Of a stretch of 64,000 nucleotides of DNA, positions 45,225 to 53,118 are shown piece by piece; position 1 is the first letter of the stretch, and each line of letters begins with the position of its first letter. The stretch covers positions 251,414-315,413 of the forward strand of contig CAVPIM010000018.1 in assembly GCA_963704995.1 (NCBI GenBank), in the 5' to 3' direction. This stretch comes from RYN-230 sp963704995. Its GTDB lineage: Bacteria; Actinomycetota; Actinomycetes; Streptosporangiales; Streptosporangiaceae. The notes beneath the pieces are model-generated. The model saw nothing but the letters and a program-made list of their open reading frames with translations. It was not told where the DNA came from and made no database searches. Made by a program: the position numbers and the translations under genes.

Positions 45225-45447
45225 CCGCGACGGCGGCCGAACACGAAGTAGGCCAGCGGCGCGAGCCCGGCCGAGTTCACGATCGTCACCGCCGGGATCC
45301 ACATCCATTTCGAGCCCGGATCTCGCTGGCCGGGCGGCGCTTGATATCCACGAGGGCGGCGGCCTTGAGGCTGGTTTCCACGGCCGCCCCGACGATGATC
45401 AGCCGCCGGGTGCCCGGGCTGAGCTCGCTCCACTTTTTTCCGGCCAC
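45221..45447 (-). CDS. Small two-helix membrane protein (frameshifted)
   Basis: GTG 45447 with GCGAGGG upstream. The first part 'KKWSELSPGTRRLIIVGAAVETSLKAAALVDIKRRPASEIR' and the second 'GSKWMWIPAVTIVNSAGLAPLAYFVFGRRR' form the small actinobacterial family with an N-terminal 'KWxxLSPxxRRLI' and C-terminal 'YFxFGRRR' (I have seen it called DUF5652-like). The two parts are in different frames; one missing base near 45318 explains it. About 74 residues. Function unknown. Confidence 0.65.
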
Positions 45448-45546
45448 GACACCCTCGCTTCCCTGGCACCGACCTGCCGGGCTGACCCAGGCGGGCTGCC
45501 CCGTGCTGGGTGACCGCTGCTGGGATGAACTGTACATCGGGGCGGG

Positions 45547-45840
45547 CTACTGCTCCCGGTCGCGGCGGAGCCGCTCCAGCACCCCGTCTGGGCTCTCCGT
45601 GGTGACCCGGATCATGGCGCGGACCGCGTCCGCCAGCGCGATGCGGGGGACATCCAGCTCGATCGCGGCCGAGTGCGCCCACAAGGTGAGCTCCCGGTAG
45701 AGCTCCGGGCTCAGGTCGAGCGTGATCCGGACGGGCTTCGACCGGATCGCCGTCTTGCCGGCCGGGGCGGCCCCGGGTTCCGTGCGCCTGGTGGCGGCGG
45801 CCGCCATCTGCGCTTTGCGTCGCTCCCGCTCCGTTGTCAT
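45547..45840 (-). CDS. Small ParA-partner-like protein
   Basis: 97 residues from ATG 45840, which overlaps the ParA stop (ATGA). Basic N-terminus 'TTERERRKAQMAAAATRR' and a core 'VRITLDLSPELYRELTLWAHSAAIELDVPRIALADAVRAMIRV' that resembles ribbon-helix-helix DNA-binding proteins (beta strand then two helices). Coupling to ParA suggests the ParB-like adaptor of a partition or positioning system. I do not recognise a named family. Confidence 0.65.
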   Translation of the reverse strand: MTTERERRKAQMAAAATRRTEPGAAPAGKTAIRSKPVRITLDLSPELYRELTLWAHSAAIELDVPRIALADAVRAMIRVTTESPDGVLERLRRDREQ

Positions 45841-46508
45841 GACTGCACCTTCCCGAGGGGGACGCAACGCTCGATGAGGTCGTGGGCCACGCCGCGCCAC
45901 ACGTCGCGGCCTAGCTCGGGAATCGGGACGCCAAAACTCTGGGCGTAGACCTCACGCCGCGGCACCGCCGTCCGCAGCACGTCATAGCCCAGGCTCTCCA
46001 GCACCTCCCGGGCGCTGGTGGTGGAGTGCGCCCGGGTGATGCAGCGGTTCAGCAGCACGGCGGCCCGCGCGGGCCGCTCGCGGAACGCCTCGACCTCGGT
46101 GATCTCCTCCCGCACCGGCGTGGTGCGGTTGATCTCGATCGGGCTCGGTGCGCAGGGGATGAGGATCTCGTCGACGTACCGCATGGCCGACCGGGCAATG
46201 CCCGCGTGGTCTTCCAGCTGCGGGGCGTCGATGATCACCACGTCGTCGGGGTGCGCGATCTCGGCGACCCGCTGGTGCAGGCTGCGGGACGGCAGGGCCA
46301 CCATCCGGAACGGGAAGGCCATCCGCGGCGGCAGCCCCGGGTCCATGGCGGCGAGGTCGGACCACTCCAGGGCGCTGCCCGACGGGTCCGCGTCCACGAG
46401 CAGGACGGTCCTCCCCGCCTGGGCGAAAATGTGTGCCAGCCAGACCGCCGAGGTGGTCTTGCCCGTGCCCGGCTTGAGGTTGAGCAGGGCGACACTGAGA
46501 GCCGGCAT
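45837..46508 (-). CDS. ParA-family ATPase
   Basis: 223 residues. Deviant Walker A 'NLKPGTGKTTSAVWLA' with the signature Lys, 'VLLVDADPSGSALEW' and Walker B-like 'DVVIIDAPQ' identify a ParA/MinD-type ATPase. At 223 residues it lacks the N-terminal DNA-binding extension of plasmid type Ia ParA, matching short type Ib forms. Together with the small downstream partner it looks like a plasmid or integrative-element partition cassette in the chromosome. No replication or integrase gene is nearby. Confidence 0.82.
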   Translation of the reverse strand: MPALSVALLNLKPGTGKTTSAVWLAHIFAQAGRTVLLVDADPSGSALEWSDLAAMDPGLPPRMAFPFRMVALPSRSLHQRVAEIAHPDDVVIIDAPQLEDHAGIARSAMRYVDEILIPCAPSPIEINRTTPVREEITEVEAFRERPARAAVLLNRCITRAHSTTSAREVLESLGYDVLRTAVPRREVYAQSFGVPIPELGRDVWRGVAHDLIERCVPLGKVQS

Positions 46509-46896
46509 GAACGCAGTATTGCAGTGCCTACGGCATTACGGAAGCGGGTCCGCGGCATGTGATCCGCAAGCGGCGGGGCCGGGCCGGGAAACGGGAGGTT
46601 TCCACAAGACTACGGATATTATCCCGCAGTTCGTGTGCTGGCCGCGATGGATTTACCCACAGGCTGTGGACCGCGCACGGCCGGCTTTAACCTCTGCAGC
46701 GGCGCGGCGCCCCGCCATCGCTGCAGCGTACGGGCCAGGACGCAGCGTTCGCTGGGTCGGCAGGCAGACCGGGCGGTCCCCTTGATGGGCCTGCGGCGCC
46801 GGCCCGGCGGCCGCCGCCGCGGCGCCGTTCAGCGGCCCCGGCCCGCCAGTTCGCGGCAGGCCGGAAACCGTCCGCACGCCCGGGCATAATGACCCC
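46509..46896. other. Intergenic region upstream of parA-like gene
   Basis: 388 bp between the ParA and VOC genes. The left third is less GC-rich (TACGGATATTATCC) and holds the palindrome CCACAG-G-CTGTGG at 46657-46669, preceded by TTACCCACA, one base from a DnaA box. It could be a centromere-like or promoter site for the ParA pair. No genes seen. Confidence 0.4.
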
Positions 46897-47277
46897 ATGT
46901 CTGACTCGATCAAGCTCGGCTCGGTCGCGCTCGACTGCCCCGACGCGGGCCAGCTCGCCTCGTTCTACGCCGAGATCACGGGCGGGAAGGTCACCCACCT
47001 CGACGCGGAGTGGGCCACGGTCCAGGGCCCGGGGGGCCGCATCGACTTCCAGACGGCGCCGGGCTACGTCCCGCCGCGCTGGCCCGACCCGGCCTCGTCC
47101 ATGCAGGCGCACCTGGACTTCGACGTCGAGGACGCGGATGCGGCTGAGGTGCGGGTCCTGGCGGCCGGCGCCACGAAATTCAGCGTCCAGCCGGGCGAGC
47201 ACTTCCGCGTGTACGCCGACCCGGCCGGCCACCCCTTCTGCCTGTGCACCACGGACGTCGTCCCGGGCCCGGCCTGA
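46897..47277 (+). CDS. VOC-family (glyoxalase-like) protein
   Basis: 126 residues, a single glyoxalase/bleomycin-resistance-like fold: 'LGSVALDCPDAGQLASFYAEITGG', 'IDFQTAPGYVPPRWPDP', 'QAHLDFDVEDADAAEVRVLAAGA' and 'FRVYADPAGHPFCLC' follow the beta-alpha-beta-beta-beta repeat. Likely metal ligands are His in 'AHLDFDV' and residues of the last strand. This subgroup is common in actinomycetes and mostly uncharacterised. Confidence 0.82.
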   Translation: MSDSIKLGSVALDCPDAGQLASFYAEITGGKVTHLDAEWATVQGPGGRIDFQTAPGYVPPRWPDPASSMQAHLDFDVEDADAAEVRVLAAGATKFSVQPGEHFRVYADPAGHPFCLCTTDVVPGPA

Positions 47278-47508
47278 CCCGGGCCCCATCCGGGGAGCCG
47301 CGGCAGCCCAGGCGGTGAACCGGGGTTCCCGGCCCAGCTCAGGCTGATGGTGGAACGGATGAATGGCCTGAGGCCGCCCGGTGGTGGCCCGCCGGGCTGG
47401 TCGGCGCGGTCTGCACCTCAGCTGGCGCCGCTTGGCCATCCCGGTCACGGAGGCAGGGGGTGGGAGTGCGTTCCGCGGCCGCGGACACCCGACTATCCAT
47501 AACGGTCT

Positions 47509-48048
47509 TCATGGGGCAGCGGGACCGGCTGGCCTGGGCTGGCGTGGCTGGTACACGCCGACCAGCACCCCGTACCGGGCCGCGCCATCGCCCGCGTCTT
47601 CCAGGCCGCCCACGAGGTCGTTCAGCGTGCTGGCCAGCCGCCGGGCCTGATCGGCGGTGAGCCGGATGTTCCGCAGCACCAGGAGCGGTTCCGCCGCGGC
47701 GGTGGCCATCTCGTCGGCCACGGCCTGGAGCATGACGCCGGCCTGCGCGGTCCTCTCGCCGCCGGGGAGCTCGAGCCGGCGGGCGGTGCGCTGGTAGTAC
47801 TGCTCGGTCCCGCCGCGTACCTGCCGGGTGTGCGTGACCGCCACCAGGCCGGCCTCGCGCAGCACCTTGAGGTGGTGCGCGATGTTCCCCTTGTGGCTGC
47901 CCAGGGCCGTGGCCAGCTGGCTGATGGTCGCCGGGTGCTGGCCCAGCGCGAACAGCAGCCGGTGCCGTAGCGGATGCCCGAGGGCCCGGTACTGGTCGGG
48001 GGAGGTGATGGTCAGCCGCTCGTCGGGTGGCTCGCCGGATACGCTCAC
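47509..48048 (-). CDS. ArsR-like winged-helix regulator
   Basis: 179 residues from GTG 48048. N-terminal winged helix: 'DQYRALGHPLRHRLLFALGQHPATISQLATALGSHKGNIAHHLKVLREAGLVAV' (key HPLRHRLL..HHLKVLREAGLV), with wing 'THTRQVRGGTEQYYQRTARR'. The C-terminal half is helical with no cysteine metal site, so not a metal sensor of the classical type. It is divergent from the S41 peptidase gene with a 99-bp shared control region and probably regulates it. Confidence 0.82.
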   Translation of the reverse strand: MSVSGEPPDERLTITSPDQYRALGHPLRHRLLFALGQHPATISQLATALGSHKGNIAHHLKVLREAGLVAVTHTRQVRGGTEQYYQRTARRLELPGGERTAQAGVMLQAVADEMATAAAEPLLVLRNIRLTADQARRLASTLNDLVGGLEDAGDGAARYGVLVGVYQPRQPRPAGPAAP

Positions 48049-48054
48049 GAAGTT

Positions 48055-48099
48055 AAGTGTCTAATACTCTTGACGCTTTTTCAATGGGCGTGCTGTACT
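48055..48099 (+). promoter_or_regulatory. Candidate operator and promoter between ArsR-like and S41 genes
   Basis: AAGTGT-CTAAT-ACTCTT (about 48055-48071) is an inverted repeat with one mismatch, in the divergent region of an ArsR-like gene. Next to it TTGACG (48070-48075), 18 bases, TGTACT (48094-48099) form a plausible promoter towards the S41 gene. A repressor bound to the repeat would cover the -35 box. Confidence 0.4.
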
Positions 48100-48147
48100 G
48101 CCTGCAGCCCGGCCACCCTGACCCGGCCGGGCCCAGTGGAGGATTCG

Positions 48148-49171
48148 ATGCAGCAGGCAGACATCACCTCGATCACCCGTGAGCTGGCCGGGCTGGTCGC
48201 GGAGCGCTACGTGTTTCCCGGCCTCGCGGCCGAGATCAGCCGGCTCCTGGGCAGCCGGGACGCGGCGAGCCGGCTACGCGGCAGCCCCGGATGAGGCATC
48301 ACTGGCCACGGCGCTCACCCAGGACCTCCAGTCGGTCAACGGCGACAAGCACCTGCGGCTGCAGTACAGCGCGGCCGAGCTGCCCGAACGCGGCGATGAG
48401 GCGGCCGAGGTGGCCGCCATCTCCGGCTACGCGGACCGCACAGCGCGGGGAATCGCCCGGGTCGAGCGGCTCGATGGCAACGTCGGCTACCTCGACCTCA
48501 GCCCGCTGCTGTTCCCCGCAGTCCTGGCCGGCGAAGCCGTGGCCGCCGCGATGACGCTCATCGCCCCGGCCGACGCCCTCCTCATCGACCTGCGCCGCTG
48601 CCTGGGCGGCACGCCGGACATGGTCGCCATGCTGTGCAGCTACCTGTTCGGCGACGAGCCGGTGCATCTCAACGACCTGATAGACCGGCCGGCTCCGGAC
48701 GGCACGGCCGGGGTCAGGCAGTTCTGGACGCTGCCCTTCACGCCCGGCCCCCGGTTCGGGCCGGATAAGCCGGTCTTCGTGCTGACCAGCGGCACCACGT
48801 TCTCGGGTGGGGAGGAACTGGCCTACGACCTGCAGCAGCTGGGCCGGGCCACCGTGGTCGGCGAGCGCACCCGCGGGGGCGCCCACCCGGTCGAGCGCTT
48901 CCGGATCCGCCCGCACCTGCAAGCCAGCATCCCGGTCGGCCGCGCGCTCAGCCCGGTCTCCGGCGGGAACTGGGAAGGCAGCGGCGTTGTGCCGGACGTC
49001 GCCGTGCCGGCCAGCGAGGCCCTGGGCGCCGCCTACCAGCGGGCCCTGGATCACGTGCTCTCGCTGGGCGACGAGGGCCCCCGGGGCGAGACAGCCGCCG
49101 AAGCGCGGCAGGCCCTGGCGGCTGGCGGCCCGGGCTTGCGTGCCCGCGAGCAGGGGAATCCGGGCCGGTAA
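48148..49171 (+). CDS. S41-family (C-terminal processing-type) peptidase (frameshifted)
   Basis: ATG 48148 has GGAGG five bases upstream. The first 41 residues ('DITSITRELAGLVAERYVFPGLA') and the rest lie in different frames; one extra base near 48272 joins '..LGSRDAA' to 'GYAAAPDEASLATALTQDL'. The C-terminal part is a tail-specific-protease fold: 'LDGNVGYLDLS', 'ALLIDLRRCLGG', catalytic-Ser segment 'FVLTSGTTFSGGEELAYDLQ' and 'VGERTRGGAHP'. This matches the S41 group with an N-terminal helical bundle (retinoid-binding-protein-like). No signal peptide seen, so cytoplasmic. Confidence 0.82.
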
Positions 49172-49205
49172 GCCGCACCCGGCTGGCACGCCGCGCCCGG
49201 GCCGG

Positions 49206-49316
49206 TCACATGTTGCGCATGCGGACGAAGCGGCGGATGTCATCCTGGCCCGCGAGCAGCGCGGCGCAGACGGCCACGGTCGCGCCGGCCGAGGCCAGCA
49301 GCAGGAACTTCTTCAT
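49206..49316 (-). CDS. 36-residue single-helix microprotein
   Basis: ATG 49316 is preceded by a perfect AGGAGG eight bases upstream. It encodes MKKFLLLASAGATVAVCAAL, then LAGQDDIRRFVRMRNM and a stop: a short hydrophobic helix followed by an Asp-Ile-Arg-Arg..Arg-Met-Arg tail. The 'IRR(F/Y)xRMRxM' ending is one I recognise from small actinobacterial proteins (I believe catalogued as DUF6893). Likely membrane-attached. Function unknown. Confidence 0.75.
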   Translation of the reverse strand: MKKFLLLASAGATVAVCAALLAGQDDIRRFVRMRNM

Positions 49317-49386
49317 CGTCGTGCCTCCTCATGGGGCTCCCGGCGGGGTATCCGCCGGTGTTTTACGGTGCCGCCGGCCCAGGTCA

Positions 49387-49740
49387 TCACGCGGGCTGGG
49401 CGGCGGTGACCCCGTGCCTGATGTAGGCGGTGAGCCGCTGGCCCAGCATGATCGGCACGCTGTACCCGCCGTGGGAGACCGCCAGCCCGTGCCAGTCCGC
49501 CGTGGGGGTGACCGTCCAGCCGTGCAGGTCAACTTCGCGGGTCGCGCCCTGCATGACCCGGTCCGCCCGCTCGCCGGCGGAGTGATACCAGGAACTGTCG
49601 TCGTTGAGGGCCAGGGCCAGGGCGAACTCGAGGTCCGCTCCGTCGCGCAGCCGGGCCAGGTTGCGCTCGATGCCGATCAGGACCGGGGCGAGGGCCAGGT
49701 CAGCGGGAGAGTGGGGGTGGGGTGCGGACATCGGGACCAC
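49387..49740 (-). CDS. Hypothetical protein, about 117 residues
   Basis: Starts GTG 49740, or ATG 49731 (MSAPHPHSPADLAL). Soluble, with 'APVLIGIERNLARLRDGADLEFALALALNDDSSWYHSAGERADRVMQGATREVDLHGW' (key helix LIGIERNLARLR) and a C-terminal 'RLTAYIRHGV'. No family recognised. It sits 70 bp upstream of the microprotein gene in the same direction, so the two may be cotranscribed. Confidence 0.65.
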   Translation of the reverse strand: MVPMSAPHPHSPADLALAPVLIGIERNLARLRDGADLEFALALALNDDSSWYHSAGERADRVMQGATREVDLHGWTVTPTADWHGLAVSHGGYSVPIMLGQRLTAYIRHGVTAAQPA

Positions 49741-49916
49741 CGTGCTTCCGGACGGGGAAACTGCGCCACTTCGATAGTCTCTGGGGTCCGCCTGGCGTGC
49801 GAGGGACCATGGTCGGGTCCTGGCCCGGCCAACGTCCCGAGTCGGCCGGCCACTGGCCAGCCGGCGTCCCGGGCGGGCCAGCCCGGACCGGGCAGTCCTT
49901 CCTACTGGAAAGCTTG

Positions 49917-49934
49917 GTTCATCTTCCGTTCATT
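49917..49934. promoter_or_regulatory. PHO-box-like direct repeat upstream of phosphate-type symporter
   Basis: GTTCATC (49917-49923) and GTTCATT (49928-49934) start exactly 11 bases apart, the spacing of the actinomycete PhoP consensus (GTTCACC-N4-GTTCACC). A weaker third copy may follow at 49944 (GTTCTTC, off register). It lies about 90 bp upstream of a gene for a phosphate-type symporter, which fits PhoRP control. Confidence 0.55.
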
Positions 49935-50025
49935 TATGTGTCGGTTCTTCGTTGCTTGGATGACGTACTTTCGTCACGACGAGAGGCTGTGAGCGGGCCA
50001 TCCTGCGCGCACGAAGGGGTCCTCG

Positions 50026-51519
50026 GTGGCGGAAACCCAATCTCAGGGCTTGACGAATGCCCTGGATGAGGCGTCGATCAGCCGATTTCATCTCCGGGCG
50101 GTCCTGGTCTCCGGCATGGGATTCTTCACCGACGCCTACGACCTGTTCGTCATCGGGATCGCCGCCACGCTGATCAAGCAGCAGTGGCATCTCGGCTCTG
50201 GCCGGCTGGCCCTGCTCAACAGCACCATGCTGCTCGCGGCCTTCCTGGGCGCGTTCGTGTTCGGCCGGGTGGCCGACATCCTCGGCCGCAAGCGGGTGTA
50301 CTGGCTGGTCGCGGCGATCATGGTGGTCGGGGCGCTGGGCTCGGCACTGTCCCCGTCGTTCTGGGTGCTGGTCGTCTTCCGCTTCGTGCTCGGCTTCGGC
50401 GTGGGTGGTGACTACCCGGTCAGCGCGGTGCTGATGAGCGAGTACGCCAACCGCCGGGACCGCGGCAAGCTGGTCGGGATGGTGTTCTCCACCCAGGCGC
50501 TCGGCCTCATCGTGGGGCCCCTGATCGCCCTGGCGCTGCTCGGCGGAGGCGTCAGCGACAGCCTGGCGTGGCGGATCATGCTGGGGCTCGGGGCGATCCC
50601 GGCCGCCGCCGTGGTCTACCTGCGCCGCACGATGCCTGAGTCACCCCGCTACCAGGCCCAGGTCCAGGGCCGCCACACAGAGGCCATCGTCGGCCTCTCC
50701 CAGTTCAGCCAGGGCCAGGTGATCGCGAACCCGCTGCCCGCCATCACGCACCGGATGGGCCTGCGGTCGTTCCTGACCAACCGCCGGTGGCTGGTGACGC
50801 TGGCCGGCACGGCCGGCTGCTGGTTCCTGCTGGACTACGCCTACTACGGCAACACGATCTCCACACCGCAGATCATCGGGCTGATCTCGCCGAACTCCTC
50901 GACCATGACCACGATCGCCATCCAGCTGGCCATCTTCGTGGTGGCCGCAGTGCCGGGCTACCTGCTCGGCATCGCCCGGATGGACCGGATCGGCCACCGG
51001 CGGCTCCAGCTGATCGGCTTCGCCGTGATGGCGCTGTGCTTCGCCGTCATCGGCCTGGTGCCGGGGCTGACCACGGCGGTGGCGCCGTTCCTCCTGGTCT
51101 ACGGGATCAGCTATTTCTTCACCGAGTTCGGCCCGAACATGACCACGTTCGTGATGCCCAGCGAGGTCTTCCCGGTCACCATGCGGGCTACCGGGCACGG
51201 CATCTCGGCGGGAATCGGCAAGCTCGGCGCCTTCATCGGCGTGTTCCTCTTCCCGATCCTGTCGTCATCCCTCGGGCTGCGCGGCACGCTCCTGCTCACC
51301 GCGGGCGTCTCGGTCCTCGGCCTGGCGCTCACCCGGGTGCTGCCCGAGCCCGCCCGCCAGAGCCTGGATGAGGTGTCCGGCGGCGAGTCCCTGTTCGGCG
51401 GCCTGGCTGGCCGCGTGGCCGGCGGTCAGCCTTCGGTGGAATCCGCGTCCGCGGGGCCGCTGTTCGCGGAGGTCTCGTCGGAGCTCCGCCCGGGCGTACC
51501 ACCGGACCGCGCGGCCTGA
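50026..51519 (+). CDS. MFS transporter, phosphate:H+ symporter (PHS) type
   Basis: 497 residues, 12 membrane helices, start GTG 50026 with AAGGGG upstream. 'GFFTDAYDLFVIGIA' in helix 1 is diagnostic of the PHS subfamily (Pho84-like), as are 'FGRVADILGRKRVY' (MFS motif A), 'FRFVLGFGVGGDYPVSAVLMSEYANRRDRGK' (key GxGGDYPxSA) and 'FFTEFGPNMTTFVMPSEVFP'. These proteins import phosphate, and sometimes organic acids, with protons. The upstream PHO-box-like repeat supports phosphate. The 3' end overlaps the convergent DUF4234 gene by 94 bp. Confidence 0.88.
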   Translation: MAETQSQGLTNALDEASISRFHLRAVLVSGMGFFTDAYDLFVIGIAATLIKQQWHLGSGRLALLNSTMLLAAFLGAFVFGRVADILGRKRVYWLVAAIMVVGALGSALSPSFWVLVVFRFVLGFGVGGDYPVSAVLMSEYANRRDRGKLVGMVFSTQALGLIVGPLIALALLGGGVSDSLAWRIMLGLGAIPAAAVVYLRRTMPESPRYQAQVQGRHTEAIVGLSQFSQGQVIANPLPAITHRMGLRSFLTNRRWLVTLAGTAGCWFLLDYAYYGNTISTPQIIGLISPNSSTMTTIAIQLAIFVVAAVPGYLLGIARMDRIGHRRLQLIGFAVMALCFAVIGLVPGLTTAVAPFLLVYGISYFFTEFGPNMTTFVMPSEVFPVTMRATGHGISAGIGKLGAFIGVFLFPILSSSLGLRGTLLLTAGVSVLGLALTRVLPEPARQSLDEVSGGESLFGGLAGRVAGGQPSVESASAGPLFAEVSSELRPGVPPDRAA

Positions 51520-52121
51520 GACGGGGTGGCCTGAGATGGGTCGGCCTGGGACGGGGCGGCCTGAGACGGGGCGGCGGTCCCGTTCGGCATCCCGGGCAGG
51601 CTGCCCGCGGCGACGGGCAGGGCCACCAGGGAACCTTCCTGCGGCTGGCCCAGCCGGGCCCAGATCCGGTTGAGCTCGTACTGGTAGTACAGCGAGTGCA
51701 GCGAGAGGAAGAAGCTGAGCACCAGGCCGATCCAGCCGTTGCAGGATCGTTCCATGCCCGCGTCTTCCTGCATCTGGCCGATCCGCGACCCGGTCTTGTA
51801 GATCGACACGTAGGGCGGGACGATGATCAGCCAGCCGACCGTGATCGCGAGCAGGGACAGCACCGGTTCCACGGCGATGTTCTCGTCGAAGTCCCGCGCC
51901 TCGCGGTTGATCTTGTACCACCAGACGAAGTGGTAGATACCGAGCGTGAGGAGGGGCCAGACCAGCCAGGTCAGCCAGATGTTCCGGGTCTTGCCCGCGC
52001 GCCCGGTCATGCCCGCGGCCCCGAGTGTCCCGTCCTGCGGGCCGGGCTGGCCCGGCCTGGCTGCCCCGTGCGTGCTGTCATAACGTCCCCCGAACGTCGA
52101 AGCGTGACCCACCGCGACCAC
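51426..52121 (-). CDS. DUF4234 membrane protein
   Basis: 231 residues from GTG 52121; an internal ATG at 52010 (MTGRAGKTRN) may be the true start. 'WPLLTLGIYHFVWWYKINREARDFD' is the DUF4234 signature (key TLGIYxxxWWYKxNRE), followed by three more hydrophobic segments. The C-terminal 60 residues are disordered, with four 'PSQA' units in tandem, and are encoded antisense to the end of the MFS gene. Function unknown. Confidence 0.78.
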   Translation of the reverse strand: MVAVGHASTFGGRYDSTHGAARPGQPGPQDGTLGAAGMTGRAGKTRNIWLTWLVWPLLTLGIYHFVWWYKINREARDFDENIAVEPVLSLLAITVGWLIIVPPYVSIYKTGSRIGQMQEDAGMERSCNGWIGLVLSFFLSLHSLYYQYELNRIWARLGQPQEGSLVALPVAAGSLPGMPNGTAAPSQAAPSQADPSQATPSQAARSGGTPGRSSDETSANSGPADADSTEG

Positions 52122-52244
52122 GATGATCTGCAGGTATCACTTTTCGTAATTGTACGATTCTCTGCTGCCATGAGGCGGGGCGGGGCGGGGCGGGGTCGGC
52201 AGGCGGCGGGCGGTCAGGCGGGCGAGCCGCCCCGGCCGCCCCCG

Positions 52245-52341
52245 CCCCCGGGCATTGGCTGACGAGGCGGGGCGCGGCGAAGCCGTGTTCCCTCCGAGTC
52301 AGCGATCGCGGGGGGTTCCGGGGGGTCGTCCCCCCGGGCTA
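52245..52341. repeat. Dispersed GC-rich 97-bp repeat, copy B
   Basis: Near-identical to the reverse complement of 38235-38330. It begins CCCCCGGGCATTGGCTG and ends CCCCCCGGGCTA. It lies at the 3' end of the crotonase gene, and the last 15 or so codons of that gene fall inside it, as for livM. No flanking target duplication seen. Confidence 0.85.
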
Positions 52342-53075
52342 GAGCGGAAGCGGTTGATCTCGGCGGCCAGGCCGGGGGCCGCCAGCGCGGACAGGCCGTG
52401 GCGCAGCTCGTTGGCCAGTGCGGCGTCCTCGGCCAGGGACAGACCCTCGAGCGCGGACAGGCGGTCGCTGCGCAGGCAGGCCTGGGGCAGCGCGGCGAGC
52501 TCACGGGCCAGCGCCTCGGCCGCGCCGCGCGCCTCGCCGGCCGGGACCACCCGGCTGACCAGGCCCATGGCCAGCGCCTCGGCCGCCGGGACGGGCCGGC
52601 CGGTGAGGATCAGGTCCAGCGCCCGGCCCAGGCCCACGATCCGGGGTAGCCGGACGGTGCCGCCGTCGATCAGCGGTACGCCCCACCGGCGGCAGAACAC
52701 CCCGAGCACGGCATCTTCCTCGGCCACCCGCAGGTCACACCAGAGCGCGAGTTCCAGGCCGCCGGCAACCGCGTGCCCGCTGATCGCCGCGATGACCGGC
52801 TTGGACAGCCGCATCCGGGTGGGGCCCATCGGGCCGTCGCCGTCCGGCTCGGCCCGGTTCCCCTCCGGGCCGCCGATCGCCTTGAGGTCCGCCCCGGCGC
52901 AGAACGTCCCGCCCGCCCCGTACAGCACGGCGGCGCGGGCGCTGTCGTCCGCCTCGAACTCGCGGAAGGCCTCCGCCAGGGCGGCAGCGGCCGGGCCGTC
53001 CACCGCGTTGCGCACCGCCGGCCGGTCCAGGATGACTGTGCTGACCGGGCCGTCCCGCTCGACCCGGACGCTCAC
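52299..53075 (-). CDS. Enoyl-CoA hydratase/isomerase (crotonase) family protein
   Basis: 258 residues from GTG 53075. Oxyanion-hole motifs 'GAGGTFCAGADLKAIGG' and 'ISGHAVAGGLELALWCDL' are clear. The usual catalytic Glu position reads '..LWCDLRVAEEDAVLGVFCRRWGVPLIDGGTVRLPRIVG', consistent with hydratase/isomerase activity. The C-terminus 'RSSPGGRPPGTPRDR' comes from the dispersed repeat, so it may not be native. Substrate unknown. Confidence 0.85.
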   Translation of the reverse strand: MSVRVERDGPVSTVILDRPAVRNAVDGPAAAALAEAFREFEADDSARAAVLYGAGGTFCAGADLKAIGGPEGNRAEPDGDGPMGPTRMRLSKPVIAAISGHAVAGGLELALWCDLRVAEEDAVLGVFCRRWGVPLIDGGTVRLPRIVGLGRALDLILTGRPVPAAEALAMGLVSRVVPAGEARGAAEALARELAALPQACLRSDRLSALEGLSLAEDAALANELRHGLSALAAPGLAAEINRFRSSPGGRPPGTPRDR

Positions 53076-53118
53076 CGGCCCGGGGCCGGGGCGTGTCCCG
53101 CGGATCTCCGGGACCCTT

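Noticed and set aside
46651..46669. TTACCCACA plus palindrome as a replication origin
   Set aside because: Only one imperfect DnaA-box-like site, no iterons and no replication gene; kept only as a possible ParA-partner site.
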